Assembly (NCBI GenBank): GCA_963837155.1
Contig: CAWIMB010000002.1
Span: 2,914,001-2,978,000 of the forward strand
DNA: 64,000 bases
Origin: DASQHW01 sp963837155
Lineage (GTDB): Bacteria > Actinomycetota > Acidimicrobiia > IMCC26256 > PALSA-610
Reading direction: 5' to 3'
The translations under genes were made by a program, and so were the position numbers. Under the pieces are notes generated by a model. That model saw nothing but the letters and a program-made list of their open reading frames with translations. It had not been told where the DNA came from and searched no databases. Numbering within the stretch: position 1 is the first letter of the stretch; each line of letters starts with the position of its first letter. Below are positions 9,156 through 20,427 of the stretch, in pieces.

Positions 9156-9932
9156 ATGTCTCTCGTGCCGTACACCCTCGTCTTGCTGCGACACGGTCAG
9201 AGCGAGTGGAACCTCAAGAACCTGTTCACGGGCTGGATCGACGTCGATCTCACCGACCTCGGCCGCGAAGAGGCGCGCCGCGGCGGTGAGGATCTCGCGC
9301 GCGCCGGACTGCGAGCCGACATCGTGCACACGTCGGTACAGGTGCGCGCGATCCGCACCGCCGAGCTCGCGCTCCACGAGTGCAAGCGCACATGGATCCC
9401 GGTGCGCCGGTCGTGGCGACTCAATGAACGGCACTACGGCGATCTCCAGGGCAAGAACAAGAAAGAGACCGCCGCGCAGTTCGGCGCGGACCAACTGAAG
9501 CTCTGGCGCCGCTCCTACGACGTGCGCCCGCCCGCGCTCGATCCGATGAGCGACAAGGAACGCTGGGGTTACGACGATCGCTACGCGGCGCTGCCGCGCG
9601 ACGTCCTGCCCGAGTCGGAGTGCTTGAAGGATGTGCTCGAACGGATGCTGCCGTGGTGGTACGACGCGATCGTCCCCGACGTGCGCGCCGGGAGAACGGT
9701 GCTCGTCGCCGCGCACGGCAACTCATTGCGAGCACTCGTCAAGCATCTCGACGGCATGACCCCCGAGCAGGTCGTCGACCTCAACCTCCCCACGGGCGAG
9801 CCGCTCGTCTACGAGCTCGACGACAACCTCCAACCGACCGGGGCAACGGGTCCGGGAGGCGTGAAGGGACGTTTCCTCGACCCCGACCGCGCCCTCGCGT
9901 CGGCTCAGGCAGTCGCCAGACAGGCCGGGTAG
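9156..9932 (+). CDS. gpmA: 2,3-bisphosphoglycerate-dependent phosphoglycerate mutase
   Basis: Interconverts 3- and 2-phosphoglycerate in glycolysis and gluconeogenesis. All family hallmarks are present: LRHGQSEWN with phospho-acceptor His13, FTGW, the RLNERHYGDLQG segment with acid/base Glu91, and AAHGNSLRAL with His187. Length of 258 residues is normal. The ATG start leaves 29 bp to the divergent phosphatase. The C-terminal tail (after about residue 225) is the usual flexible gate. Intact and confidently assigned. Confidence 0.96.
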   Translation: MSLVPYTLVLLRHGQSEWNLKNLFTGWIDVDLTDLGREEARRGGEDLARAGLRADIVHTSVQVRAIRTAELALHECKRTWIPVRRSWRLNERHYGDLQGKNKKETAAQFGADQLKLWRRSYDVRPPALDPMSDKERWGYDDRYAALPRDVLPESECLKDVLERMLPWWYDAIVPDVRAGRTVLVAAHGNSLRALVKHLDGMTPEQVVDLNLPTGEPLVYELDDNLQPTGATGPGGVKGRFLDPDRALASAQAVARQAG

Positions 9933-9970
9933 CCCATACAGGTGCCCCGTTGCACCGCCGAAAACCGAGC

Positions 9971-10853
9971 ATGAGGTCGAGTATCGGCGCCCGCCTCCTT
10001 GTGGCCGTCGGCTTCCTCGCGGCCTCGTGCGCCTACAGCGGCTGGGTTGCGACCCGTACGGCGTTCGACCCGGGCGCGACCCGAAACGCCGCGCAGACGT
10101 TGCTCACCACCAAGACGGTGCAACGCAGCCTGGGTGATCAGCTCAGCGAGCAGGTCGGCAAGGAGCTCCGGCGTGCCAAGACCGACCCTCGTATCACGGC
10201 CGCGGCAACGGAGGCGCTGCGCGACCCGCGAGTCGCCAACGCCTTTGCGGCGGCCGTCGCCGACGTGCACCGGGCACTGCTCTCCAACAGCGGCGGCACG
10301 ATCTCGCTCGACACGCGTGCCGTCACCGATGCCGTGCACGACACGCTCGCGGATCGCGACCCCAAGCTGGCGGCGAAGCTGACGCGGCAAAGGCCCGTGA
10401 CGCTCGACCTCGAGAGCAAGGAGCTACCGCATCTCGGGCGGCCAGCGCGAGATCGCGCGAACCGTCACGTGGGCGGGTGCGTTGTTCGCGCTTGTTCTCG
10501 TGGGCGCCTCGTTGCTCGTCGCGCACGAGCGCCGTGACGTTGCCCGCATCGGGCGTCGGATCGCGTACCTCTCGATCTGCCCGCTGCTGTTCTTCGGGCT
10601 GCTGCCCCATCTCTTGCAAGGCGCGGACGGCGACGCGCCTGAGATCGGTGGCGCACTGCTCGGCTCCTACGGGTCACGAGTCTTGCCGTCGGCGATCGGG
10701 CTCCTCGTCGCTGGCATCATCGTCACGATCGGTTCGCTCGCGATCCGCCGGCGACACGCCGGCACGCCGCGGACGCCGCCCATGCACCCGGCGTCGGTGC
10801 CGCCCGATCCACGACTGGCCCATCCGCCGGTCCCGGAAGAGATGTACCTCTAG
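9971..10853 (+). CDS. Two-helix membrane protein of unknown function (one frame jump)
   Basis: Starts at ATG 9971 with a membrane helix near the N-terminus (ARLLVAVGFLAASCAYSGW), then about 130 mostly helical, presumably extracytoplasmic residues. After a frame jump near 10440 it continues into two more hydrophobic stretches (ALFALVLVGASLLVA, LLFFGLLP, and SAIGLLVAGIIVTIGSLAI) and a Pro-rich cytoplasmic end. In total it has the look of a small integral membrane protein; I do not recognise a family. It ends in a CTAG shared with the stop of the converging SRPBCC gene. Confidence 0.65.
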
Positions 10854-11287
10854 AAATTGTCTCGGCGCGACGCCGCGAGGTCACGCACCTCCGGGCGCAT
10901 CGACGCGTGCATGTAGAGGAACATGAGCGGCTTGAGCCATCGCATCGACGACGGCAGCGCGTACTGCTCGTAGTGGATGAGGCGGCACGTGTCTGCGTCG
11001 AGCGGTTCGACGACGAAGCCGCCCGAGATCTCCCAGCCGCGACCGACCGGCGCGGTGGCCTCGCTGTGAAAACCGCGCGGCGACAGCTCGTACCGGAAGG
11101 TCGCATGCCACGGGACGACGCGCGCGACATGGCCGGTGATGCGGTAGGTGCCAGTCGTGTCGGTCTCGGGAAGGAACTCGCAGGTGTCGGCCTTGCGCTC
11201 CGTGAGGTGGATCGACGCGATGTCGTTGACCACCGCGACCGTCACGTCGGCCGGCGCGCGCACGACGATCGTTCGCTCGACTCTCAT
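10850..11287 (-). CDS. SRPBCC (START-like) family protein
   Basis: Starts at ATG 11287, overlapping the stop of the cyclase gene (ATGA). The 145-residue product begins MRVERTIVVRAPADVTVAVVNDI, the first strand and helix of the polyketide-cyclase/Bet v1 fold, and alternates beta strands before a C-terminal helix (LKPLMFLYMHASM). Such proteins bind hydrophobic ligands in a cavity. It is co-translated with a nucleotide cyclase, which suggests a ligand-sensing pair, but no partner is known. Confidence 0.8.
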   Translation of the reverse strand: MRVERTIVVRAPADVTVAVVNDIASIHLTERKADTCEFLPETDTTGTYRITGHVARVVPWHATFRYELSPRGFHSEATAPVGRGWEISGGFVVEPLDADTCRLIHYEQYALPSSMRWLKPLMFLYMHASMRPEVRDLAASRRDNF

Positions 11288-11793
11288 GGCCCCGCGACCG
11301 CGCGCACGATCGGTATTGGCTCGGCGATGCCGCGCACGAACACTGGTCCGAGCGGCTCGAACACGATGTCGTTCATGTCGCCGGCTTCGTTGACCGTGGC
11401 TTCGGAGCAGAGCACGTCGCCGGGGCCGGCGAGCTCGACGATCCGCGCCGCAAGATTGACATCGCGACCGATGATGTCGTCTCCGCGGCGGCGCGGGCAG
11501 CCCCAGTGCATGCCGATCCGCACCCACAGCGGCACCTCGTCGTCGCCTGCGCTGTCGAATGCGCGCTGCAGCCGCAAGCACGTGTCGATTGCCTCGCGCG
11601 GCGAGTCGAACCACAGCAGCAAACCGTCGCCCAGCTCCTTCACGACCCGGGAGCAATCAGGAAGCGCGGCGCGCACCATCTGCTCCTGCCGCTCCAAGAG
11701 TGCGAGCGCGACATCATCACCGCGTTCATCGGTGAGCTGAGTGAAGCCAACGATGTCGGTGAAGACGATCGCGCCCGTCGTCGCTGTCGTCAC
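11284..11793 (-). CDS. Stand-alone class III adenylate/guanylate cyclase
   Basis: Start GTG 11793 overlaps the DUF4097 stop (GTGA). At 169 residues it is a bare catalytic domain without any sensor. Both metal-binding Asp residues are present (FTDIVGFT and ELGDGLLLWF), with the Lys two residues before the GDG motif that favours ATP in known enzymes, and the transition-state Asn/Arg in VNLAARI. It would act as a homodimer. Input may come from the co-translated SRPBCC or DUF4097 protein (inference). Confidence 0.88.
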   Translation of the reverse strand: MTTATTGAIVFTDIVGFTQLTDERGDDVALALLERQEQMVRAALPDCSRVVKELGDGLLLWFDSPREAIDTCLRLQRAFDSAGDDEVPLWVRIGMHWGCPRRRGDDIIGRDVNLAARIVELAGPGDVLCSEATVNEAGDMNDIVFEPLGPVFVRGIAEPIPIVRAVAGP

Positions 11794-12476
11794 TGACACG
11801 AAACTCGTATTGCTCCGCTCACGCTCTTCACCGCGATCTCGCCATCGCGGCCCGTCGGGCACTCGCACTGGACCCGTCCGCTGATCGAGCGCAAGCGAGT
11901 CGCCGGCTGCACGTCGCGCGGCACGAGGATCTCGACCTTGCCCGAGACCGTGTGCACCGAGACGTCGCCGCCGCCGGTCGTGCCGACCAGCACTTTGCCG
12001 CTGACGGTCTTCACCTCGGCACCCTCGACCCCGTCGGCGAGGATGACGCCCGACACGCCGGCGATCGAGACGCGCCGGGCCTTGCCGATGTGCACCTTCG
12101 AGCTCGTCACCACCACCCGGCACTCACCCGCGCACGTCCCGACATCGACGACTCCGGACTTCGCTCGCACGTCGACGTGGTCAGCCTCGGCGACGTGCAC
12201 CTTCCCGCTCACGGTCGCGATCCGCACGCCGCCCAGCAATCCCACGGTGTCGATCGAGCCCGACACCGTTCCGATCGTGACGTCGCTCCCCGTGGGGCAA
12301 TGCACGACGATCGTGCTCGCACCGCCCGACCGCCGGATCTCCAGCGCACCCTCGTGCTCCCGTACGACCTCGCCGCCCTCGACCCTGAGGTCGATCCCCG
12401 GCTCGGCTTCGACGCGCACGTTGCCGCTGCGGGTGGACACGTTCAACCGCAGCGTCTGGACCTCCGTCACATGCAA
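11790..12476 (-). CDS. DUF4097-family beta-repeat protein
   Basis: The 228-residue product is almost entirely short repeated strands with the VSG(K/S/A) turn (SGSIDTV, SGKVHVAE, SGVVDVG, SGKVLVG, SGKVEIL, SGRVQCE), the hallmark of the DUF4097/DUF4098 beta-solenoid. No signal peptide is seen, so it is probably cytosolic. Start may be TTG 12476 or GTG 12470. It is followed by the cyclase and SRPBCC genes with overlapping stops and starts, and lies 3 bp after the helicase gene. Function unknown; such proteins are often near anti-sigma or stress genes. Confidence 0.82.
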   Translation of the reverse strand: MHVTEVQTLRLNVSTRSGNVRVEAEPGIDLRVEGGEVVREHEGALEIRRSGGASTIVVHCPTGSDVTIGTVSGSIDTVGLLGGVRIATVSGKVHVAEADHVDVRAKSGVVDVGTCAGECRVVVTSSKVHIGKARRVSIAGVSGVILADGVEGAEVKTVSGKVLVGTTGGGDVSVHTVSGKVEILVPRDVQPATRLRSISGRVQCECPTGRDGEIAVKSVSGAIRVSCQ

Positions 12477-12479
12477 AGC

Positions 12480-14493
12480 CTACGCCTGCAGTGGAAGCGG
12501 GAGGTCCTGAGCATGGGCGAGGGCGAGGTGTTGCACAGCGCGTGTCAGCGCTACGAAGAGCAGGCGGGCACCGTGCGCCTCATCGGCTGCGATCTCGGCC
12601 GGCTCGACCACGATCACCGCATCGAACTCCAGGCCCTTCGCCAGGCGCGCCGGTACAACGACCACAGGCCGGTCGGGTGCGACCTCGCCCGGTTCGCCGC
12701 ACACGATGCCGCGATCCGCGACCGCGCGCCGGAGCTCGTCGACGCGGATGTCCGCGCCAATCAGCGCGACGGTCGCGAACTCCTTGGCCAGCACGACCGC
12801 GTGCTCGGCCACGAGCGGCACGAGCTCGTCCGGCCGGCATGGGTGCACGTCGGGCGGATCACCGTCGGCGCGGACCGAACGCGACGGCGCGACGTCCGGC
12901 GCGGCGACGGGCAACAGCCGGTTCGCGAGCTCGAGGAACGCACCCGGCAGTCGATAGCCCATCGTCAGCTCGGCCTGCTCCGCGTTCGCCGGTTCACCAA
13001 GGTGCACGAGCGTCTCCGGCCAGCTCTGCGTCGCCGCCGGGCCGGTCGCCTGCGCGAGGTCGCCGAGGACCGTCATCGAGTGATGGCGGGTGCGGCGCGC
13101 GAGCATCCGCAACTGCATCGGCGCGAGGTCCTGCGCTTCGTCGACAACGAGGTGCCCGTACCGCCGGGGCGCGCCCTTCACGAGGGCCTCGGCCTCGTCG
13201 ATGAGCGGGAGGTCGTAGGCCGTCCAAGCGTCGGCCGCACTGCGCGCCCGCAGCAAGGCCGCTTGCTCGTCGGGCTCGAGCAGACCGTCCGCGGCCCGCG
13301 CGAGCGTGTTGCGCTGCGTCAGCAGTGCGCGCACCAGCCCGACCGCGTTCACGCTCCTCCAGACACCGTCGATCGCCTTGCGCGATGACGCGTCGGCGAG
13401 AAGCTCGGACGCGAAATCGCGCTCGTCGAGCTCGATCGGTATGCCTCCCGTGTAGCGGTCATAGGCGCGCAGGAGGAGCGCCTGACGGAAGCGTTCGCGC
13501 TGGGTACTGAACGTCGCGCGCCGGCGACGCGCGTCGGCGAGCAGCGTGCGCACCTCTTCGGTGCTGAACGTGAGCCGGCGCGTGCGGTAGCGCAGCGACA
13601 CACCATCGTCGGGCACCCGAATCGCGGCCGCGGCCGCCCGTTCGAGCACCGTCGCCATGCCGCGCGTCGCCTTTGATGGCGGCAGTGGCTGCGGCATCCT
13701 CACCGACCACCCGAAAGCGCAGCCCGAGGAGGCCGTCGACGGTCGTCTGCGTTGCCGACGTCTCGCCGAGCGACGGCAGTACTTGCGAGATGTACCGCAA
13801 GAACACGGGGTTGGGACCAACGACGAGCACGCCCTCGCGGCCGAGCAGCGCGCGGTGCTCGTATAACAAGAATGCGGCGCGGTGGAGGCCGACGGCGGTC
13901 TTGCCGGTTCCGGGCCCGCCCTGCACGACGAGGCAGGTTTCGAGCGGAGCCCGGATGATCGCGTCCTGTTCGGCCTGGATCGTGGCGACGATGTCGCGCA
14001 TCGCGCCCGTGCGGGCCCGGCCGAGCTCGGCGAGCAGCGGGTCCGGCACTCCGCCCGAGCCCACGAGCGAGTCGGGGTCGTCGAAGTCCTCCTCGAAGAC
14101 GTCGCTCAGCTCCCGAGCCGCGAACACGAAGCGGCGCCGCCGCTTGAGCCCGAAGGGGTCGGCGAGCGTCGCTCGGTAGAACGGCGTTGCCACTCCTGCG
14201 CGCCAATCGACCACGACGGGCGCGCCCGTGTCGTCTTCGACGTGGCGACGACCGATGTACCAGGAGTCGCCCAACTCCTCGTCGATGCGCCCGAAGCAGA
14301 GGACTGCAGCGTCGTCGTCGAGTGAGGCAAGCCGCCGCTGCAGCTGCCACTTCACCGCCTCGGCGTCGGCCTCGTTGGCCGCAAGTACGGCCTTGTTCGC
14401 AACCCTCGCCGCCGTTCGGTGGCGCATCGACTCGAGACAATTCTCCACGAACCGGAGGCGCGCGCGTTCCGCCGCGAGATCCGGGTGGGGCAT
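12480..14493 (-). CDS. HelD/HelR-like superfamily 1 helicase, RNA-polymerase recycling type (one frame jump)
   Basis: ATG 14493. The N-terminal coiled arm (AAERARLRFVENCLESM) precedes Walker A GGPGTGKTAVGLHR; the C-terminal half has VVDEAQDLAPMQ (Walker B), MGYRLPGAFLELA and KGLEFDAVIVVEP, as in UvrD/HelD proteins. Total length of about 670 residues fits HelD/HelR, which in related actinobacteria pull stalled or rifampicin-bound RNA polymerase off DNA. The frame changes near 13665 between IKGDAR and MATVLERA. It is divergent from the TetR gene, with 128 bp between. Confidence 0.85.
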
Positions 14494-14558
14494 TCGAGAA
14501 ATGGTACGCGACCGGGAAATGGCAACCGCGAGGTTTTTTTCGCGCCCATCTGCGATAT

Positions 14559-14573
14559 TGCACAGCCAGTGCA
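14559..14573. promoter_or_regulatory. Candidate operator between helicase and TetR genes
   Basis: Inverted repeat TGCAC-N5-GTGCA about 50 bp before the TetR start, in the only divergent control region of the transporter operon. The spacing and position suit a TetR-family dimer, but nothing proves binding. Confidence 0.3.
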
Positions 14574-14621
14574 GCGATACGTACATTGCGCGCTCGTGAC
14601 CGCCAGCGTGGAGTCGACCCC

Positions 14622-15227
14622 ATGAGTGTCGCTCCCATCGACGGCCGAGCCGCCCGGAAGGCCGCCACCCGCGACGCGATTGCCGACGCATTGCTCGATC
14701 TGGTCACCGCAGGCAATTTGCGACCGACCGCCCGGGAGATCGCGGGCCGGGCCGGCATCTCGCTGCGTTCGGTGTACGTGCATTTCGACGATCTCGAGGA
14801 CCTGTTCTACGTGGCGTCCCGCCGGCAGTTCGACCGCGTCGCGCCCCTGCTCGTGCCCGCTGACGATGATGGACCGCTGCGCGCCCGCGCCGATGCGGTC
14901 GTCCGGCGGCGCGCGCAACTCTTCGAGGAGTTCGGCCCGATCCGGCACACGACTGAGATCCAGGCACCGTTCTCTCCGACGTTGCAGCGCCTCGTGAACA
15001 ACGCGCACGCGCAAGGCCGGCGTGAGCTCGAGCGCGTCTTCGCGCACGAGCTCGACGCCATGCCCGAGGCCGAGCGGACGCGGGCACTCGCCGCGATCGA
15101 CGCGCTCACCACCGGCGCGACGTGGGACCTGCTCCGCGACCAGCACGCGCTCCCCTCCCGCGATGCACAACGCACGATCGCCGACGCCCTCGCCGCGCAG
15201 TTGGAGCAGTGGGAGACGCACCCGTGA
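14622..15227 (+). CDS. TetR/AcrR-family transcriptional regulator
   Basis: 201 residues, ATG 14622. The N-terminal helix-turn-helix (TAREIAGRAGISLRSVYVHFDDLEDLF, about residues 34-60) is the TetR DNA-binding unit; the rest is a helical ligand-binding domain. Its stop overlaps the GTG start of the LivH-LivM gene (GTGA), so it is the first gene of the transporter operon and very probably its local regulator, responding to the transported compound or a derivative (inference). Confidence 0.92.
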   Translation: MSVAPIDGRAARKAATRDAIADALLDLVTAGNLRPTAREIAGRAGISLRSVYVHFDDLEDLFYVASRRQFDRVAPLLVPADDDGPLRARADAVVRRRAQLFEEFGPIRHTTEIQAPFSPTLQRLVNNAHAQGRRELERVFAHELDAMPEAERTRALAAIDALTTGATWDLLRDQHALPSRDAQRTIADALAAQLEQWETHP

Positions 15228-17367
15228 ACCGCGACGCGGTTGGCACGTTGCGCGCGGCCGGTATGGCCGTCCTGCCGTTTGCGCTGATGGTCGGCAGCGT
15301 CAAGTTGTTGTGGCCGGATATCCCCGCCGACATCTATCTCATCGGCGTGATCCAGGGGTTGCTGACGGCCCTGATCGCGCTCGGCTTCGTGATCGTCTAC
15401 CGCGCGAACCGCATTATCAACTTCGCGGCCGCCGACCTGGGCAGCGTTCCCGCCGCGTTCGCGCTGTTGTTGTTCGTGTCGGCCGGGTGGAGCATCTACC
15501 TCGCCGCGATCATCGGCTTCTTCAGCTCGATCCTGCTGGGAATCATCGTCGAGTTCGTCTTCCTCCGCCGCTTCTTCAAGGCACCCCGACTGATCCTCAC
15601 GGTCGCCACAATCGGCGTTACCGAGCTGCTCGCGGCGCTGGCATTCCTCCTCCCGTTGTGGTTCGGCAGTCCGGACGCAACGACATACCCGCCGTTCATC
15701 GACGTGACATTCCACGTCGGCAAGCTCACGACGTTCAACGGCAGCGACGTGCTCGTGCTGGTCTTGGTGCCGCTCATCCTGATCGCACTCGCCTGCTTCT
15801 TCCGGTTCAGCGCGATCGGTACGGCGTTGCGCGCCACCGCCGAGAACGCCGACCGCGCGTCCCTGCTCGGGATCCCCGTGCGCCGGCTGCAGAGTGTCGT
15901 GTGGGGGCTGGCGGCCGTGCTCGCCTACGTCGCGTTGTTCCTCCGGATCGGTGTCGGCGGGCAAATCCTCGGACGCGTGCTCGAGCCCGCCGTGTTGCTC
16001 ACCGCACTTGGCGCCGCGGTGATCGGTCGCATGGAGCGCATGCCGACCGTCGTGCTCGCCGCGATCGGCTTGGGGATCGTCAACCAGGCGGCGGTGTTCC
16101 ACTTCGACCACATCGAGGTCGAGAACCTCGCGATCTTGGCCGTGATCATTGCGATCGCGCTCTTGCTCCAGCGGTCCAGCACGACTGACCGTCTCTCCAG
16201 TGCCGCGACCTCGACGTGGCAGGCGACGCGCGAGGTCAAGCGCATCCCGGCCGAGCTACGCCACCAGCCGGCAGTACGGGCCGCGATGTGGGGCCTCGGC
16301 GCCCTCCTCGTCGCGGGGCTCGCCGCGGTGCCGTTGTTCATGTCCGAGGACAAGATCAAGCTCGCGACCACGATCGGGATCTACGCGATCATCGGTCTGT
16401 CGCTCGTTGTGCTCACCGGCTGGGCCGGTCAGGTCAGCCTCGGGCAAATGGGGTTCGTCGGCGTCGCCGGCGCCTTTGCGGGCACGCTGTCGACGCGTTG
16501 GCATTGGGATACCGGCCTGGTGCTGCTCGCGGCGGGCGTGGTCGGCGCGATCGCGACGATCGTCGTCGGCCTCACGACGCTGCGCGCTCGTGGTCTCGCG
16601 TTCTCGGTCGTGACGCTCGCGTTCTCGTTGGTGGTGAGCGCCTACTTGCTCAACGGTGGCTACTCACCCATGAAAAGCTTCCTGCCCCGGGGGCCGGTCG
16701 CCCGTACCCATGTGCTCGGGCTGTTCAGCGTCGACACCGAGACTCGGTTCTACGTGCTCGTGCTTCTCATGCTCGGCATCTCGATGCTCATGATGCGGAG
16801 CCTTCGCGCCAGTCGCGTCGGCCGCGTGCTGATCGGCGTCCGCGAAAACGAGCGGGCTGCGGAAGCGTTCGCCGTCGGCTCGCGCGGCACGCTCGTTGTC
16901 GCGTTCGCGACCTCGGGTTTCCTCGCCGGCATGGCAGGCGCGCTGTTCGTCTTGCAGCAGCAGCGCACTCGACACTTTCGAATTTCCAGCCGGGCGAAGG
17001 CCTGCGCGTGTTCTCGATGGCAGTTGTCGGCGGGCTCGGCTCGATCGGTGGTGCCGTACTTGGCGCGGTGTACGTGAAGGGCATCCAGTACTTCCTGACC
17101 CAACCGCAGTGGGCCTTCCTGTCGACCGGTTTCGGCCTGCTGCTGGTGCTGATGCTGATGCCGGGCGGCCTCGGGGCCGCGGTCGGCGACCTCCGCGACG
17201 GCGTCCTGCGGTGGTACGCGAGACGGCGCGGCATTCGGGTGCCGAGTCTCCTCGCCGATACGCGCGTCGAGGTCGAACCCGAGGCCCAGGCCAACCTCAT
17301 CGACGCACTCGCCGCGACCGAGCAGGATGCGTTGGTCGCCGAAGCGCTGGCCGAGGTGCACGAGTGA
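15224..17367 (+). CDS. Fused LivH-LivM branched-chain-type ABC permease (frame disturbed once or twice)
   Basis: One gene encodes both permease halves. The first half is LivH-like: GLLTALIALGFVIVYRANRIINFAAADLG and six or more hydrophobic helices. A linker at about residues 335-370 leads to the LivM-like half (GIYAIIGLSLVVLTGWAGQVSLGQMGFVGVAGAF, then LRASRVGRVLIGVRENERAAEAF). The frame shifts near 16965, before NFQPGEGLRVFSMAVVGGLGS. Each half is classified with BPD_transp_2. The fused form would make the complete membrane channel from one polypeptide. It overlaps both neighbours by four bases. Confidence 0.9.
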
Positions 17368-20300
17368 GCACGACGCCTCCCGCGCCGCCGCGCCGCGTGC
17401 TGTTCCGCATCTTCGGCGTCGACGCACACATGCCGCGCCCGCCGCGCCGGTTCTTCAACGAAGTCAGCGGTGGCCAGGCGCTGTACCCGCTGATCGTCCT
17501 CGTCGGTCTCCGCGCCGTAGAACAACTCGACCAGACAGCGTTCGGCATCCTCGGCCCCGAGATCCGCGACCACTTCGGCTTGTCGAACGGCGGCTTCCTC
17601 GCCATGGTCGCGGTGTCCGCGGCCGGCGGACTCCTGCTGACGGTCCCGTTCGCCTACTTCGCCGACCGCAAGTCGCACGCGTCGCGATGGCGCTCGCCGG
17701 CGGCGCGGTGTGGGCGATCTTCGGGCTGTTCACCGCGTTTGCTGTCTCAGTGCTGATGCTCGTGATCGTGCGGGAGGGCGCCGGGATCGGGCGCGCGGTG
17801 ATCACGCCGACGCACAACTCGCTGCTGTCTGACTACTACCCGCCCAATGTCCGCGCGGAGGTGTTCGGCTTCCATGCGATTGGGCTCGCCATAGGTGCAT
17901 TCATCGGGCCGGTGGTCGGCGGTTACATCGGTCATGTGTACGGCTGGCGCGTGCCGTTCATCGTGTTCTTCATCCCGAGCATTTTCTTCGTGCTCTACGG
18001 CTTGCGGATGCGCGAACCGGGACGCGGCCACTGGGAACGGGCCGCCATGGGCGCCGAGGACGCGGTCGTGCACACTGACGAAACGCCGCCGTCGTTCGCG
18101 GAGACGGTGCGGATCCTCTGGCAGATCGGCACGCTGCGTCGCATCTGGTACGCGCTGCCGTTCCTGGCGGCGGCCTTCATCGGTCTCGTCACGCTGACGT
18201 CGCTCTACTACGACGAGGTCTTCCATCTCGACGACTACCGAGCGCGGACTGGTCGCCGGGCTCGCGGAACCCGCGCAGGTCGTCGCGATCTTGCTCGGTA
18301 TCCCGCTCGCGGCCCGGCTGATGCTGCGCGACCCGGGTGCCGGCCTGCGCATGCTCGCGGTCGTCGGCACCGTGATGGGTGCCGCCTGGACGGTGTTCGC
18401 GCTCTCGCCGTGGCTATGGCTTGCGATCTCGATGCACGTGCTCATCACCGGCATGTCCGCGCTGCTCGTGCCCGGCATCTTCGCGGCGCTGTCGCTCGCG
18501 ATCCCGCCCAAGGTGCGATCGATGGGCTACTCGATGGCATCGCTGTTCATCCTGCCGGGATTGCTCTCGCTCTACATCGTCGGCGCGATCGCGAACACCT
18601 ACGGCATCCGGGCCGGCCTCATGGTGATGGTGCCGATCTTCCTCATCGGCGCGTTCCTGCTTGCGTCCGGCTCGACGTACGTGCGCGGCGACATCACGCG
18701 CGTCTGGACGTCGGCCGCCGCCCAGGCCGAGGTGATGTTCAAGCGACGGGCAGGCGAGGTGAAGCTGCTCCTCGTCCGCGACCTCGACGTGCACTACGAC
18801 AACGTGCAGGTGCTGTTCAAGGTGAACTTCGAGGTCGACGAAGGCGAGATCGTCGCATTGCTGGGCACGAACGGTGCCGGTAAGTCGACGCTGCTGAAAG
18901 CGATCGCCGGCCTCGTCGAGGCAACGAACGGCGCGACCGTGTTCGACGGCCGCGACATGACGTATGCCCCACCGAATGAAGTCGCAGGCCGGGGTGTCGT
19001 CCTGTTCCCGGGCGGTCAGGGTGTGTTCCCGACGCTGGGCGTCGCGGAGCACCTCAGGCTCGCGAGTTGGCTGCACCGCAAGGACAAGGCCCACGTCGCC
19101 GAAGCGACCGAACGTGTACTCGAAATGTTCCCGATCTTCCGCGAACGCCTCGACGAGCCGGCCGGCAACCTCTCGGGCGGCCAGCAGCAAATGCTCGCGC
19201 TCGGGATGGCGTTCATCGAACGCCCCCGTTTGTTGATGATCGACGAGCTGTCGCTCGGTCTCGCACCCGCGATCGTCGAGCAGTTGCTCCCGATCGTGCG
19301 TGACATCGCGGCCCAGGGCACCACGATCATCCTCGTGGAGCAGTCGGTGAACCTCGCCCTGACGATCGCCCAGACCGCGTACTTCATGGAGAAGGGCGAG
19401 ATCCGCTTCCACGGCCCGACCGCGGAGTTGCTCCAGCGTCCCGACGTGTTGCGCTCGGTGTTCCTCGAAGGCGCGGCCAAGGGCATCCTGGCAGAGAGCG
19501 CGGCGACCGTGGGAGCGACCGCGGTGCACGTCGACGCCCCGCACGAGAACGGCAGCAGCGAGGCACCGGTGCGCCTGTCGCTCACGGACGTGTCGAAGCG
19601 GTTCGGAGGTCTCGCCGCGCTCAGCGACATCTCGCTCGACGCGGCGGGCGGTGAGATTGTCGGCTTCATCGGGCCGAACGGCGCCGGTAAGACGACGCTG
19701 TTCGATGTGATCTCGGGGTTCCTTGTTCCCGATCGCGGCACGGTCGTCCTCGGAGAAGGCGGCGACGCCGTGAACATCTCGCGCCTCTCGCCGTCGGCGC
19801 GGTCGCGGATCGGGCTCGGTCGGTCGTTCCAGGACGGCCGCCTGTTCCCGAGCCTCACCGTGGCGGAAACGGTCTCGATCGCGTTCGAGCGCCACCTCGA
19901 GACGCGCGATCCCGTCGCAAGCGCGTTGCGGCTTCCGTGGGTGGAGGACACCGAGCGCGACGTCGAGCTGAACGTCGAGCGTCTCCTCGAGCTGCTCGGC
20001 ATCACCGACTTCCGCGACAAGCTCATCCGCGAGCTCTCGACGGGGAGCCGGCGGATCGTCGACCTTGCGTGCGTGCTGGCGCATGGCCCGTCGGTGCTTC
20101 TCCTCGACGAGCCATCGTCGGGTATCGCCCAGCGCGAGGCCGAAGCACTCGGTCCACTGCTGCTGCGCGTTCGGGAGCAGACCGGGGCGACGTTACTTGT
20201 CATCGAGCACGACGTACCGTTGCTCATGAGCATCGCCGACCGCATCGTCGCGCTCGACCTCGGCGAGATCGTCGCCGCGGGAACGCCGAGCGACGTTGTG

Positions 20301-20378
20301 AACGATCCGGCCGTCGTGCACTCCTATCTCGGAACAACCGAAGAGGCGATCGCGCGCAGCGGGAGCCGAGATACATAA
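17364..20378 (+). CDS. MFS permease fused to LivF-like and LivG-like ABC ATPases (two frame jumps)
   Basis: The locus spans exactly 1005 codons. First a 12-helix-type MFS region (about residues 1-450; FADRKS loop, ALLVPGIFAALSLAIPPKVRS), interrupted by jumps near 17675 and 18238. Then a LivF-like ATPase (Walker A GTNGAGKST near 18865; signature LSGGQQQ; Walker B ends IDELSLGL), then a LivG-like ATPase (Walker A GPNGAGKTT near 19672; RSFQDGRLFPSLTV; signature LSTGS; LLLDEPSSGI). All ABC motifs are intact. The ATPases presumably drive the fused LivHM channel encoded just upstream. I know of no characterised protein with this three-part order. Confidence 0.88.
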
Positions 20379-20427
20379 CGAAGAAACGAAGCATCACCGC
20401 CATCACCAACCAGAGGGGGAACACGGG

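Noticed and set aside
14541..14600. T-run in the TetR-helicase gap considered as a terminator
   Set aside because: It lies between divergent starts, where no gene ends, so termination makes little sense there.
18414..20084. A 556-codon minus-strand open frame opposite the ABC ATPases
   Set aside because: Shadow of intact Walker and signature motifs on the plus strand.
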